DNA of 64,000 nucleotides from Pseudobdellovibrionaceae bacterium (lineage in GTDB: Bacteria > Bdellovibrionota > Bdellovibrionia > Bdellovibrionales > UBA1609). The notes beneath the pieces were generated by a model that was not told the origin of the DNA, did no database searches, and worked only from the letters and a program-made list of their open reading frames with translations. Positions 53,334 to 62,374 of the stretch are shown here, one piece after another; position 1 is the stretch's first letter; each line of letters opens with the position of its first letter. Made by a program: the position numbers and the translations under genes. The stretch spans positions 124,001 through 188,000 of the forward strand of contig CANEZP010000004.1 of assembly GCA_947444305.1 (NCBI GenBank), written 5' to 3'.

Positions 53334-53735
53334 TTAAAAACGGTAGATCCAATTCGCGGTCGCACCATCCGGCTCAGCCGATGCACCGAGTGTGGGATTA
53401 AAAATCACCGGCACGCGGTCTAAACGAGCAACCGGATCTTCATCCGAATCACCGCTGTCCAAACCGGGCACGATGTAAACCACGTAAAGCCCGAGCGCTA
53501 TCCCCGTGTACAAACCGAGTGAAGCGCCGCGCGCGATGTTGTTTAGGTTATCCCCGGGCCGGTCGGTAAAAGCCAAGCTTGCCGTACCGACGAGCGTGCC
53601 GGCAAGCACGCCGTAAGTGCAACTCGCGATGAACTCACGCGTGCTGGATTGACCAGGCGGTGGTTGGGGCTGAGCAAACGCCTGCGGCATCAATAAGATG
53701 AGGAAAAATAAAGTAATGATTCGCAACAGGCCCAT
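53334..53735 (-). CDS. Small exported or membrane protein
   Basis: The 133-residue product has a signal peptide (MGLLRIITLFFLILLMPQAFA), a proline/glutamine stretch, then two hydrophobic segments rich in glycine (YGVLAGTLVGTASLAF and GASLGLYTGIALGLYVVYIV) like a glycine-zipper hairpin. An acidic loop and a C-terminal IYRF follow. The family is not recognised. It begins 22 bp after yraN's distal neighbour and may lie at the end of that transcript. Confidence 0.65.
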   Translation of the reverse strand: MGLLRIITLFFLILLMPQAFAQPQPPPGQSSTREFIASCTYGVLAGTLVGTASLAFTDRPGDNLNNIARGASLGLYTGIALGLYVVYIVPGLDSGDSDEDPVARLDRVPVIFNPTLGASAEPDGATANWIYRF

Positions 53736-53757
53736 ACTTTAAGTGTCCCATATAACT

Positions 53758-54081
53758 TTAATCTGTCAATGCATCGACCGGTAGAACGAGAACATCATCG
53801 CCGGAGACCAGCGCAAACACCAATTGCACGCATTCGAAACCCGCCAACACTTCCGCCGCCCGCATTAAGCGTCGTTTTTGCCGCCATCCGATGTGCGTAA
53901 GCGTTCCGCGCGTTTTGACTTCCACGACGGTCAGAAGACCGCGCGGATCACGTGCGAGAAAATCGATTTGCACACGCGCGACTTTTATATTGTGGTGAAG
54001 AACACGCCAGCCCAACTTTTCGAGGTGAAGCGCGCAAGCCTGTTCAGTCCGCGAGGAGCGGAGCGTTTTCGGGGAAGGCAA
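53758..54081 (-). CDS. YraN-family (UPF0102) putative endonuclease
   Basis: The nuclease-fold signature is clear: RTEQACALHLEKLGW, then VQIDFLARDPRGLLTVVEVKTR. A TTG at 54081 is the best start in frame and overlaps rnhB by 38 bp; longer frames run through rnhB. The length of 107 residues is slightly short for the family. The rnhB-yraN neighbourhood is common in bacteria. Function is not established; DNA-processing or repair roles are suspected. Confidence 0.82.
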   Translation of the reverse strand: MPSPKTLRSSRTEQACALHLEKLGWRVLHHNIKVARVQIDFLARDPRGLLTVVEVKTRGTLTHIGWRQKRRLMRAAEVLAGFECVQLVFALVSGDDVLVLPVDALTD

Positions 54082-54781
54082 CGGCTTGGGCTTCGAGACG
54101 GGCCTCGAACGCTTCGATATCGTCGACCCCGTTGAAGGAGCGCCGGTGATGCCGGCAGGGACCAAGCCGCGCCAAAGCTTCGCGGTGGACCGAGGTGGCG
54201 TAGCCTTTGTGAATTTCGAAGCCATAGTGCGGAAATTTCTCGGCCATTTGTTTCATCAAACGGTCGCGGGTCACTTTCGCGACGATGCTCGCGGCCGAAA
54301 CCGGTTCGGCGCGCGAATCACCTTTGATCAAAGTCGTTTGCAAAAGCCCGCGCAAATATGGAATGCGAAACTTGCCGTCGACAAGAACGTGCCCGCCCGT
54401 TTTGATTCGCAAAGCATTCACCGCCCGACGCATGGCCAGATGCGAAGCGTGAAAGATATTGATGCGATCAATTTCTAATACGGATGCAAAGCCCACGGCC
54501 CACTGGTGTTCGCACTTGATGATCTCAAATAGCTCTTCACGCCGAACTTCGGTCAAAGCTTTCGAATCGAAGAATAGCCCGGACAGAGGTTTCGACAAAA
54601 CAACGGCGCCCGCAACGACGGGCCCGGCGAGGCAACCCCGGCCGACCTCATCCACGCCGACGACGGGCGCGGGCAAATAAGTCGTCCAATCGACGCGCGC
54701 GTATTTGCGCGGCGTTTTTTTCTTCGCTTTTTTCAAGGTCAGTTTTTTAGGGGGAGATTTTGTGCCCGACGACTTAGACAT
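54044..54781 (-). CDS. rnhB: Ribonuclease HII
   Basis: The 245-residue enzyme removes ribonucleotides from DNA. The catalytic core has GVDEVGRGCLAGPVVAGAVV, DSKAL, HVLVDGK and AASIVAKVTRD. A 25-residue lysine-rich N-terminal extension (SPPKKLTLKKAKKKTPRKYA) precedes it and could help bind nucleic acid. The gene follows the rplS terminator. Confidence 0.95.
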   Translation of the reverse strand: MSKSSGTKSPPKKLTLKKAKKKTPRKYARVDWTTYLPAPVVGVDEVGRGCLAGPVVAGAVVLSKPLSGLFFDSKALTEVRREELFEIIKCEHQWAVGFASVLEIDRINIFHASHLAMRRAVNALRIKTGGHVLVDGKFRIPYLRGLLQTTLIKGDSRAEPVSAASIVAKVTRDRLMKQMAEKFPHYGFEIHKGYATSVHREALARLGPCRHHRRSFNGVDDIEAFEARLEAQAVAFPENAPLLAD

Positions 54782-54864
54782 GCGCCATCGTCGGACAAAA
54801 TTTTAGATTTGAAAAGTAGAGATTAAAATTGGGGCTTCGCCCAATAAAAACCAGCGGCATCGCC

Positions 54865-54895
54865 TAAAAAATAAACCCGGGACTAAGCCCGAGAG
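54865..54895 (-). terminator. Terminator after rplS
   Basis: On the minus strand CTCGGG-CTTAGT-CCCGGG (one G-U pair) is followed by TTTATTTTTT, directly after the rplS stop. It separates the ffh-rplS operon from rnhB. Confidence 0.75.
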
Positions 54896-54897
54896 AT

Positions 54898-55473
54898 TTA
54901 TTTTTTCGCTTTAGCCTGACGAGCAGCCTTAGCTGCTTTTTTCGCTTTGCGTGCTTCTTCAGCCGCGGCGATTTGCTCGGGCGTTTGAGCTTCGGCTACT
55001 TCGTCGGCCGCGCCAACCGCGCCGTCATCGAAGTATGCTTCGGAATCCAAACGAGCCGAACGGCCTTTCAAACCACGAAGGTAGAACAAACGTGAGCGGC
55101 GAACTTTACCGCGCGCAACGATTTCAACGCGATCGATGATCGGTGAAAGCATGGGGAAAGTTCTTTCAACACCGACACCGCTCGCGATTTTGCGAACCGT
55201 GAAGGAGCGTCCGGCGCCTTTGCCTTGAACTTTTAAAACGACGCCCGCGAAGAGCTGAACGCGTTCTTTCTCACCCTCTTTAACTTTGACGTAAACGCCG
55301 ACGGTGTCGCCGGTCTGAAATTCGGGCAAAGCTTTTTTCGATTTGTTACGCTCGAGAGTGATCCGGCGGATGAGATCCGTGGACGCCCCGCTAGCAACCG
55401 CTTTCGGTTTTTTCGCTTTGACGGTGGATTTTTTTACTTCAGGTTTAGCAGCTTTGGACGTACTTTTTGCCAT
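54898..55473 (-). CDS. rplS: Ribosomal protein L19 with extensions
   Basis: The L19 core (residues about 35-140; [58 protein letters not shown]) is normal. An N-terminal lysine/alanine extension of about 30 residues ([19 protein letters not shown]) and a C-terminal extension of about 45 residues, first acidic then lysine/alanine-rich, make it 191 residues, against about 115-120 usually. It is the last gene of the trmD operon. Confidence 0.95.
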   Translation of the reverse strand: MAKSTSKAAKPEVKKSTVKAKKPKAVASGASTDLIRRITLERNKSKKALPEFQTGDTVGVYVKVKEGEKERVQLFAGVVLKVQGKGAGRSFTVRKIASGVGVERTFPMLSPIIDRVEIVARGKVRRSRLFYLRGLKGRSARLDSEAYFDDGAVGAADEVAEAQTPEQIAAAEEARKAKKAAKAARQAKAKK

Positions 55474-55510
55474 GACTCACGAGCTCCAATAATTTTAGGA
55501 AACCACTGAT

Positions 55511-56098
55511 TTACCAGGCACCTAGGAGGCGGTCAAGAACGATGCTCACCGCCGAACGCACCGACAAATGCCGGTAATCATCCTTCGAATCGCCCTTGAG
55601 CGGCTCGAGCAGAATGTCCGCCTGCTTCAAAACATCCTCGTGCAGGCCGAATCCGGTGCCGAAAACCAATAAAACGGGTCTACGCTCCTCCTCGCCGGCC
55701 CAGATGCGGGTGCGAAGGTCTTTGAAGCTAATTCGCGGAATACCAAGCTCGCGGGCCGAGGTCGTCACCACGAGGGGCCGTACCGGAAAAGTTTTAATCA
55801 CGTCTTCTAATGTCTCGCACAATTCGACCTCTTTCAGCGCGGTTTTGCGCGAGGGATTGTACTCGGAGCCGATGCCGAAACGCCAATGTTCAAGCACCCG
55901 GCTGACGAAGCTGAGCTGCTCTTTTAAGCGATTCACGATGAAGTATTTTTCGACGCCGTAAGAACGACTCGCCCGCGCGATGTCATGGATATCAAAGTTG
56001 GTGACGTTGGTGACGACCACATTTTTCGCGCGGTCAAACACCGGCCAATGAATCAGGGCCACGTGTAAATCAGAGCGGGTTTCGGTTTTTTTCATCAT
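55511..56098 (-). CDS. SPOUT-like RNA methyltransferase next to trmD
   Basis: The 195-residue protein has the features of the family that neighbours trmD in several deltaproteobacteria: VALIHWPVFDRAKNVVVTNV at the start, LLVFGTGFGLHEDVL (the knot and SAM-loop region) and DDYRHLSVRSAVSIVLDRLL at the C-terminus. Its target base is unknown to me. It overlaps trmD by four bases. Confidence 0.82.
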   Translation of the reverse strand: MMKKTETRSDLHVALIHWPVFDRAKNVVVTNVTNFDIHDIARASRSYGVEKYFIVNRLKEQLSFVSRVLEHWRFGIGSEYNPSRKTALKEVELCETLEDVIKTFPVRPLVVTTSARELGIPRISFKDLRTRIWAGEEERRPVLLVFGTGFGLHEDVLKQADILLEPLKGDSKDDYRHLSVRSAVSIVLDRLLGAW

Positions 56099-56880
56099 GC
56101 GAGCAGGCCTTCCAAATCTTCACGGGAGAGTCCGAGAGCGAGTATTTCGCCGTCGGTCAGGTTCAAAATCAACGCGACTTTTTTTGCCAAATCTTTGGGG
56201 GCTTCGAGCAAGTCAGGGCGTAACAAAAGGGTTCGGAGAACGCTGACCGTATTTTCAAATTCACGGATCTTCGAATGATTTCCGCTAAGCAAAGGTGAAG
56301 GCACCGGCAACCCGCCGGCTTCCCGCGGGCGGGTAAACTGCGGGCATTCGAGAAGACCGTCACTAAAACTGTCTTTGACGGCCGAGAGATCGTTGCCCAA
56401 AACATTCGGCAACAAACGTGCGACCGATTCAATCACCGCGCAGGCGGCAAGTTCGCCGCCGTTCAAAATAAAATCACCCAGAGAAATTTCATCGTCCGCG
56501 AATTTGACCGTGAAGCGATGATCGATACCGGCGTAGCGCCCGCAAACCAAAACGGTGTCTTTGCGTTCACTCGCCCACTCACGCGCCAAAGCTTGATCCC
56601 AAACGCGGCCTTGCGGCGAGAGCACCACCACGCGAACCGGTGACGCCCCTTGAGCGCGCAACTCTTCAACCGCGGCGGCGAGTGGTTCCACTTTCATCAC
56701 CATACCGTCACCACCTCCGAACGCGCGGTCATCGACCGTGTGGTGCACGTCGCTGGTGTAGCTGCGTGGATTGATCGTCTCGATATTCAAGCCGTGCTTT
56801 TCGCGCGCCTGACCGATTAAGCCGTGGGAAACCACGGACTCAATAAGGTCCGGAAACAATGTGATGACGGAGAATTTCAA
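56095..56880 (-). CDS. trmD: tRNA (guanine-N1-)-methyltransferase
   Basis: The 261-residue enzyme methylates G37 of tRNAs. SVITLFPDLIESVV, DDRAFGGGDGMVMK, and the trefoil-knot region CGRYAGIDHRF and SLGDFILNGGELAA are all diagnostic. RPREAGGLPVPSPLLSGNH is in the expected C-terminal part. It lies two bases after rimM and is coupled to the SPOUT gene downstream. Confidence 0.97.
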   Translation of the reverse strand: MKFSVITLFPDLIESVVSHGLIGQAREKHGLNIETINPRSYTSDVHHTVDDRAFGGGDGMVMKVEPLAAAVEELRAQGASPVRVVVLSPQGRVWDQALAREWASERKDTVLVCGRYAGIDHRFTVKFADDEISLGDFILNGGELAACAVIESVARLLPNVLGNDLSAVKDSFSDGLLECPQFTRPREAGGLPVPSPLLSGNHSKIREFENTVSVLRTLLLRPDLLEAPKDLAKKVALILNLTDGEILALGLSREDLEGLLA

Positions 56881-56882
56881 AA

Positions 56883-57437
56883 CTATTCCTCGAGATTAAA
56901 CAATCCCGGTGGAAGATCCATGGTGACCTGATGTTTGTCAAAATCAATGTGGACAAGAAATGCGTCCACGAGGGGAACGAGCGCTTCTTTGCCGTCGGGA
57001 GTTTGCACTTTAAGAAGATCTTGCGGGCCGTTTGAACCGAAGCCCGTAATTTTTCCGAGTGGCGTACCGTCTTTTTCGCAAACCGCAAAACCGTCGATCT
57101 GCTTAAGGAAGACGGGTTCACCCTCTCCGCTCTCGAGCAAACTCTCACTCACGTAAACGCCCGACTTCGCAATGGCTTCGGCTTGATTGCGGTCGCGAAT
57201 TTCGTCGAACTTAACGATCAAGCCGTCTTTGTGAGCGCTCATTTTATGTACGGAGAAGTTTTTGAGCGCCGTCGTACCTTTGAGTAATACACTTAAGCCT
57301 TCGGCCGCGTCTTGCCAGTCGGCCTGACCGGCGTAAAGACGAACGAAGACTTCACCACGAATTCCGTGCGCCGATTGAATCCAACCGACACATTGAAAGC
57401 TTTCGAATTTCGGGGGTGTAAAACTAGAATTACTCAA
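56883..57437 (-). CDS. rimM: 16S rRNA processing protein RimM
   Basis: The N-terminal domain shows [20 protein letters not shown] and the C-terminal PRC-barrel shows [20 protein letters not shown] and [14 protein letters not shown] at 57437 is the best start, overlapping the KH gene by eight bases and giving 184 residues; an ATG at 57482 would overlap much more. It helps mature the 30S subunit with S19. Position between the KH gene and trmD is the classical order. Confidence 0.92.
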   Translation of the reverse strand: MSNSSFTPPKFESFQCVGWIQSAHGIRGEVFVRLYAGQADWQDAAEGLSVLLKGTTALKNFSVHKMSAHKDGLIVKFDEIRDRNQAEAIAKSGVYVSESLLESGEGEPVFLKQIDGFAVCEKDGTPLGKITGFGSNGPQDLLKVQTPDGKEALVPLVDAFLVHIDFDKHQVTMDLPPGLFNLEE

Positions 57438-57675
57438 CGATTTCGAGAACAGAACGCTTATGTAGCTTGGTCGATGCCGCATTCAAGATCGTGCGCATCG
57501 AACGAGCGGTGCGACCTTGTTTGCCAATGACTTTACCGAGATCTTCTTTAGCGACTTTCAATTCAACAACTGTGGTCTGCTCGCCCACAACTTCGTTCAC
57601 TTCAACCTCGTCGGGTTTGTCGACTAATGCTTTTGCCATAAATTCAACGAGATCTTTTAGAGATGCGTGGTCCAT
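57430..57675 (-). CDS. khpA: KH-domain RNA-binding protein KhpA
   Basis: The ATG at 57675 is preceded by AAGGTG at good spacing and gives 81 residues, the usual size. The type II KH core is [20 protein letters not shown], with the GKQG loop that contacts RNA. It follows rpsP in the operon, as is common. Confidence 0.92.
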   Translation of the reverse strand: MDHASLKDLVEFMAKALVDKPDEVEVNEVVGEQTTVVELKVAKEDLGKVIGKQGRTARSMRTILNAASTKLHKRSVLEIVE

Positions 57676-57779
57676 GCGTTCACCTTCTAGATGGAACAAA
57701 TTCTATGATGCGTAACAAGCTGCGATACTAGACCGCAGTGTTTATTATAACGTAAACAGGCCCGCGAGCAAGCAGGCAA

Positions 57780-58100
57780 TTAGGCTTTTGCTTCAACTTC
57801 CGCTTTAGGCTTGGGCTTAGCCGTCGCCGATTTCTGCTTTAGCATCGCTGCGGGCAAAGAAGCGCCGGCTTTGCGAAGAAGGCTAATCACACGGTCCGAA
57901 GGTTGGGCACCTTTGCTGATCCAAGATTGGACCTTGTCCATGTCGACTGCGAACTCTTTTTCCTGACCCGACGGGCTGGGATTGTAGTGACCGAGGATTT
58001 CGATGAATTTTCCACCAAGCCAACGACGCGAATCTGCGACCGTGACTCTGTAACGAGGGCTGTGCTTTTTACCGAAACGTGCCAGTCGAATAACGACCAT
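57780..58100 (-). CDS. rpsP: Ribosomal protein S16
   Basis: MVVIRLARFGKKHSPRYRVT is diagnostic. The ATG at 58100 has AGGAG six bases upstream and is preferred over the in-frame one at 58106. The protein is 106 residues, with a lysine/alanine C-terminal tail of about 25 residues beyond the core. Confidence 0.96.
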   Translation of the reverse strand: MVVIRLARFGKKHSPRYRVTVADSRRWLGGKFIEILGHYNPSPSGQEKEFAVDMDKVQSWISKGAQPSDRVISLLRKAGASLPAAMLKQKSATAKPKPKAEVEAKA

Positions 58101-58199
58101 GATCAACTCCTATAAATGTGCAAAGGAACTAGGAAATATACCGGAAGTTCGCAGAGGGCAACTGTTTTTGCCACCCCCGTAAGGTCATAGCTACAAACA

Positions 58200-59516
58200 C
58201 TATTTCATGCGCCCCATTCCCATCTTCATCATCTGGGACATCATCTTCTGCGCCTGCGCGAATTGATTCACGAGTTTGTTAACGTCTTGAACCTCGGTAC
58301 CCGAGCCGTTCGCGATACGTAACCTCCTTGAACCATTTAAGATCTTCGGATTGTGACGCTCTTTCGAAGTCATTGAGCGAATGATCGCTTCGATCTTTTT
58401 CATCTCTTCTTCGGGAGGCTTCATATCCTTTAATTGTTTGGTCAAATTGCCCATGCCGGGGATCATCTTCATGATGCTTTCGATGCCGCCCATCTTCTTC
58501 ATCATTTGCATTTGCGCCAAAAAATCATCGAGCGTAAACGCGCCCTTACCGATTTTGCGCGCGCTCTCACGCGCCGTTTTTTCGTCGATCACTTCGTGAG
58601 CTTTTTCGACGAGCGACATGACATCGCCCATTCCCAAAATGCGGCCCGCGAGACGGTCAGGGTGGAACACTTCGAGGTTAGCGACCTTTTCGCCGACGCC
58701 CAAAAACTTGATCGGTACGCCGGTCGCCGTGCGGATCGAAAGAGCCGCGCCGCCGCGCGCATCCCCGTCCACTTTCGTGAGGATTAATCCACTGAGCCCG
58801 AGTTGTTGGTGAAAACCTTCGGCGACTTGCACACTCTGCTGGCCTAACATCGCGTCGGCGACCAACAGAATTTCGTTAGGCGGCCAGGATTCTTTAAGAT
58901 TCCTTAACTCCGCCATCAACGGTTCATCAATTTGTAAGCGGCCCGCGGTATCGACAATCACCACTTCGACCATCTCTTGTTTGGCCCAGGCTTTCGCTTG
59001 TTCAACGATCTGGCTGACGGTTTGCCCGGGCTGCGAGGCGAAGACAGGGATCTCGTTTTGTTTAGCGAGTACGGTGAGCTGCTCGATCGCGGCGGGACGG
59101 TAAATATCGGCCGGCACCAAGCCGGGCTTCTTCTTCAATTTCTGTCGCACGAAGAGCGCGAGCTTTGCCGCCGTGGTGGTCTTCCCCACACCTTGTAAAC
59201 CCACGAGCATCAACACCGCGGGTTCGCCGCGCACGTTGATTTCTTCGGCCGTGATGCCTAGGGTTTGCACCAATTCATCGTGCACGATTTTTACGAATTG
59301 CTGGCCGGCGCTTAGGCTTTGCAAAACTTCGGCGCCGAGGGCCTTTTTCTTAACCTGATCCAAGAAAGATTTAACGACGCGAAAATTAACGTCGGCTTCG
59401 AGCAAGCTGAGCCGAATTTCTTTAAGCGCTTCTTCGATGTTGGCTTCGCTGATCTTTGCTTGGCCACGAACTTTTTTGAGCGTGTTCGTTAGTTTGTCGG
59501 ATAAATTTTCAAACAT
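58200..59516 (-). CDS. ffh: Signal recognition particle protein Ffh
   Basis: The 438-residue GTPase targets membrane proteins with 4.5S RNA. The N domain leads to the G domain with P-loop GLQGVGKTTTAAKLA, DTAGRLQID, TKVDGDARGGAALS and LGVGEKVANLEVF. The C-terminal M domain is methionine-rich (MQMMKKMGGIESIMKMIPGM, ending AQKMMSQMMKMGMGRMK). It heads the run to rplS. Confidence 0.97.
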   Translation of the reverse strand: MFENLSDKLTNTLKKVRGQAKISEANIEEALKEIRLSLLEADVNFRVVKSFLDQVKKKALGAEVLQSLSAGQQFVKIVHDELVQTLGITAEEINVRGEPAVLMLVGLQGVGKTTTAAKLALFVRQKLKKKPGLVPADIYRPAAIEQLTVLAKQNEIPVFASQPGQTVSQIVEQAKAWAKQEMVEVVIVDTAGRLQIDEPLMAELRNLKESWPPNEILLVADAMLGQQSVQVAEGFHQQLGLSGLILTKVDGDARGGAALSIRTATGVPIKFLGVGEKVANLEVFHPDRLAGRILGMGDVMSLVEKAHEVIDEKTARESARKIGKGAFTLDDFLAQMQMMKKMGGIESIMKMIPGMGNLTKQLKDMKPPEEEMKKIEAIIRSMTSKERHNPKILNGSRRLRIANGSGTEVQDVNKLVNQFAQAQKMMSQMMKMGMGRMK

Positions 59517-59519
59517 AAG

Positions 59520-60320
59520 TTACCACCTTTGAAAGTTGCCGCGGCCGATCACCCGGCGGGCAAAGGCCATCGTGACGATCGTCGCCGCGATCGAAACCGG
59601 AAGCGCCCACGCGGTCGGCACGTCACTTGTTCCAAGAATGCCGAAACGTACCCCGTTGATCATATAAAGCAAGGGATTGTACATAGAAACGGTTTTCCAG
59701 AACGGCGGCAAATGATCCACCGAGAAGAAAACGCCGCCGAGGTAGATCAACGGCAGAAGGACGAAGCCGCCGACCGCGCTCATCTGATCAAAATTTTTGG
59801 CCCAGAACGCCACGCATATTCCGATCGACGCGAACGCGAGCGCGCCCAAGATCAAGTAGACGAATAAAATAAAAGGATGCGCCACCGGCAGCAACTCATG
59901 AAAGGTAAAAAGATACGCCGCTTGCCCGACCAAAAAAGTGATCGCACCGACCATGAGTCCGCGCATCAGCGCCGCGATATTGAGCGCCCAGATAATCTGG
60001 TTTAACGATAAGGGCGAAGCGCGCAGGTCTTCCAAATCGCCGCTAAATTTGGACGAAATGATCGAACTCGAACTGTTTTGAAAAGCGTTGTTCAAACAAG
60101 CCATCATCACCAAACCCGGAATCAAAAAAGCGAGGTAAGGGATATCGCCCTCGAGGTGGATTTGCTGACCCAGGCTTACGCCGAAGATCATCATGTACAA
60201 AGTGGAATTTACGATGGGAGTCACCACCGTTTGCGCGATCACCTTCATGAAACGCGCGACTTCACGGCGCAGCAACGAAAGGAAAGGCGTCCAAGTTAAG
60301 TCACGGCTGATGGCTTTCAC
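59520..60320 (-). CDS. ABC-2 type transporter permease
   Basis: The 266-residue integral membrane protein has about six membrane segments and the ABC-2 core sequences (TPIVNSTLYMMIFGVSLG, YLAFLIPGLVMMACLNNAFQ, GGVFFSVDHLPPFWK). It pairs with the ATPase gene upstream (ATGA overlap) as an exporter of NodJ/DrrB type. Substrate is unknown. It ends three bases before ffh. Confidence 0.9.
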   Translation of the reverse strand: MKAISRDLTWTPFLSLLRREVARFMKVIAQTVVTPIVNSTLYMMIFGVSLGQQIHLEGDIPYLAFLIPGLVMMACLNNAFQNSSSSIISSKFSGDLEDLRASPLSLNQIIWALNIAALMRGLMVGAITFLVGQAAYLFTFHELLPVAHPFILFVYLILGALAFASIGICVAFWAKNFDQMSAVGGFVLLPLIYLGGVFFSVDHLPPFWKTVSMYNPLLYMINGVRFGILGTSDVPTAWALPVSIAATIVTMAFARRVIGRGNFQRW

Positions 60321-61243
60321 GCCTTCACCTCATTCGAAGTAAATTTTAAGAAGACATCTTCGAGCGTGCCTTCGGCGACTTGTACGTCGCTGAGTTGATC
60401 GCTGCTGACGTTGACCTCGCGTAACAAGGCGCCGAGCGGCTTGTCCATGCCGACGAGAAAAGTCCAATCCGTGCCGGCCCCGGAGACGAGGTCCGCGTGC
60501 TGCATAGTTGAAACCGGCGATTGCAATTTGATGATGATCTTCTTGCGGCTGAATTTTTCGACGAGTTGGCGCGTCGGTCCCATTTCGCGCAAGGTGCCCT
60601 TATGGATAATGGCCACGCGGTCGCAAAGCCGTTCGGCTTCTTCGAGGTAGTGGGTCGTGAGAAGAATCGTGAGCCCCTCGCTACGGAGCAAAGAAACGAA
60701 ATCCCAAAGGCGCGTGCGTAATTCGACGTCCACGCCCGCGGTAGGTTCATCGAGTAACAAGAGCCCGGGCGAATGCACCAAAGCTTTAGCGATCATAAGC
60801 CTGCGCTTCATACCGCCGCTCAGCTGCTTCACTTTTTTTGCGCGATGTTCCCAGAGACCGAGTCCGTCGAGCAAAAATTTGATTCGAGGCTTTGGATCGC
60901 GCACGCCGTAATACCCGGCGTGGAATTCCATGATCTCTTCAACGTTGAAATAGCCGTGGTTGATAATCTCTTGCGGGACCCAACCGACGTTGGTTTTGGC
61001 TTGCCGGGGCTGCAACGCCGGATCGGACCCAAAAACCTTCACGCGCCCCGAGGTCGCCTGCTCGAGGGTCACGATGATGGAGATTAAGGAAGTTTTACCC
61101 GCGCCGTTCGGTCCGAGCAGACCGAAGACTTCGCCGGGTCTAATGTCGAAAGTGACCCCCTTCAAAGCTTCGGTGGTGCCGTACGACTTTATAACATTGT
61201 CTATGCTGAGGGCGCTTGGCGCCGTAGGATCGTTTTGAATCAT
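60317..61243 (-). CDS. ABC exporter ATPase, DrrA/NodI type
   Basis: The 308-residue ATPase has Walker A GLLGPNGAGKTSLI, the signature QLSGGMKRRLMIAKAL, Walker B LLLLDEPTAGVD and the switch histidine in LTTHYLEEAERL. A 90-residue C-terminal extension is typical of DrrA-like exporters. It starts the operon running to rplS, or has its own promoter in the 83 bp shared with the HD-GYP-like gene. Confidence 0.94.
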   Translation of the reverse strand: MIQNDPTAPSALSIDNVIKSYGTTEALKGVTFDIRPGEVFGLLGPNGAGKTSLISIIVTLEQATSGRVKVFGSDPALQPRQAKTNVGWVPQEIINHGYFNVEEIMEFHAGYYGVRDPKPRIKFLLDGLGLWEHRAKKVKQLSGGMKRRLMIAKALVHSPGLLLLDEPTAGVDVELRTRLWDFVSLLRSEGLTILLTTHYLEEAERLCDRVAIIHKGTLREMGPTRQLVEKFSRKKIIIKLQSPVSTMQHADLVSGAGTDWTFLVGMDKPLGALLREVNVSSDQLSDVQVAEGTLEDVFLKFTSNEVKA

Positions 61244-61326
61244 CGGCGCTGAAACTACACCGTTCTAAGGTCTAGGCCAAGGCTTCTTGCGCTCTTAATT
61301 TTCCATAAAAAACCGATAAGTTAGGC

Positions 61327-62301
61327 ATGGAATTGACCGCCAAAGAATTTGTCCCAATCTCCCTGACCGAATTCGTCAGCGGCGTCGCCATTCCCGTCGA
61401 CCTTTTCGTACGCCTAGGTGAAGAGAAGTTCGTGCTCGTGGCCAAAGCCGGGCAACATTCAAACGTCGATCAATTTAAAAATTACCAGAACAAAGAAGTC
61501 GCCTACCTGTGGGTACGCAAAAAAGAATATTACAAGCTCGCGCACCAATCTATTTCGCTCGCCGGGATCGCATTATCGAAACGGGAGCTGAACGACAAAC
61601 AGCGCACCTCGCTGGTCACGCACGCGGCCCGTTCGGTTTTCAAACAGATGGATCACCTCGGTTTCGACCTTGAACTTTACAATAACGCCAAGCAAATCAC
61701 TTTGGCGATCGTCGGCCTGGTTGAAAACCACAAGTCCCTCAGTGACTTGTTCGAAAGCCTCTCCGGCGTTTCGGATCAACTGCTTTCGCATTCGATCGGT
61801 GTCTCTTCGCTCAGCGTGGTTATCGGTCAGGCCTTGGGTTACGAGAAAAAGGGCACGCTCGAAAAACTGGCGATGGGCGGTTTGCTGCACGAGATCGGGC
61901 TTAAAGCGATTCCCGCCGAGCTGGCCCGCAAACCGATGTCGGCGATGAGCCACTCGGAGGTCGCACTTTGGGAAACGCATGCTTTCCGTGGCATGCAGAT
62001 GCTGCTGTCCCTCGGCATCGTGCCGGACGACGTCGTGTCGATCGTTTACGAACATCATGAAAATTCAATCGGCCAAGGTTTTCCGCAACGCTTGCGCGAC
62101 GTAAAAATGCATCCGCTCGCCAAGGTCGTGTCCTTAGCCGATAGCTACGCCGACCTGATTTTGCCGAACATCAACATCGCCGTGACCAAGAATCCCCGCG
62201 AAGCTTTGATGTACATCGAGCACACGCTCGGCATCCCGTTCAACAAAGAAGCCTTCCGCGCGCTTAAGAAAATCATCGATAACGATAAAAAAGCCGCCTA
62301 A
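61327..62301 (+). CDS. Degenerate HD-GYP-domain protein
   Basis: The 324-residue protein has an N-terminal helical/PilZ-like-sized region and a C-terminal HD-GYP fold. The usual HD is LLHEIG (residues 187-191, Glu in place of Asp), and the usual HHExxDGxGYP is HHENSIGQGFP (243-253), with Phe for Tyr. Other metal-site histidines (THAFRGM, HPLAKVVSLADSYADL) are present. A related Bdellovibrio HD-GYP protein with a non-standard site is known. It may bind rather than cleave cyclic-di-GMP, or cleave it poorly. Confidence 0.85.
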   Translation: MELTAKEFVPISLTEFVSGVAIPVDLFVRLGEEKFVLVAKAGQHSNVDQFKNYQNKEVAYLWVRKKEYYKLAHQSISLAGIALSKRELNDKQRTSLVTHAARSVFKQMDHLGFDLELYNNAKQITLAIVGLVENHKSLSDLFESLSGVSDQLLSHSIGVSSLSVVIGQALGYEKKGTLEKLAMGGLLHEIGLKAIPAELARKPMSAMSHSEVALWETHAFRGMQMLLSLGIVPDDVVSIVYEHHENSIGQGFPQRLRDVKMHPLAKVVSLADSYADLILPNINIAVTKNPREALMYIEHTLGIPFNKEAFRALKKIIDNDKKAA

Positions 62302-62374
62302 TTCTAACTGCAAAAGATATAGGCCCCTACTCCGCCTCCGTCCATCTATCCTCTATTTAACAGGGGGATTAAAG

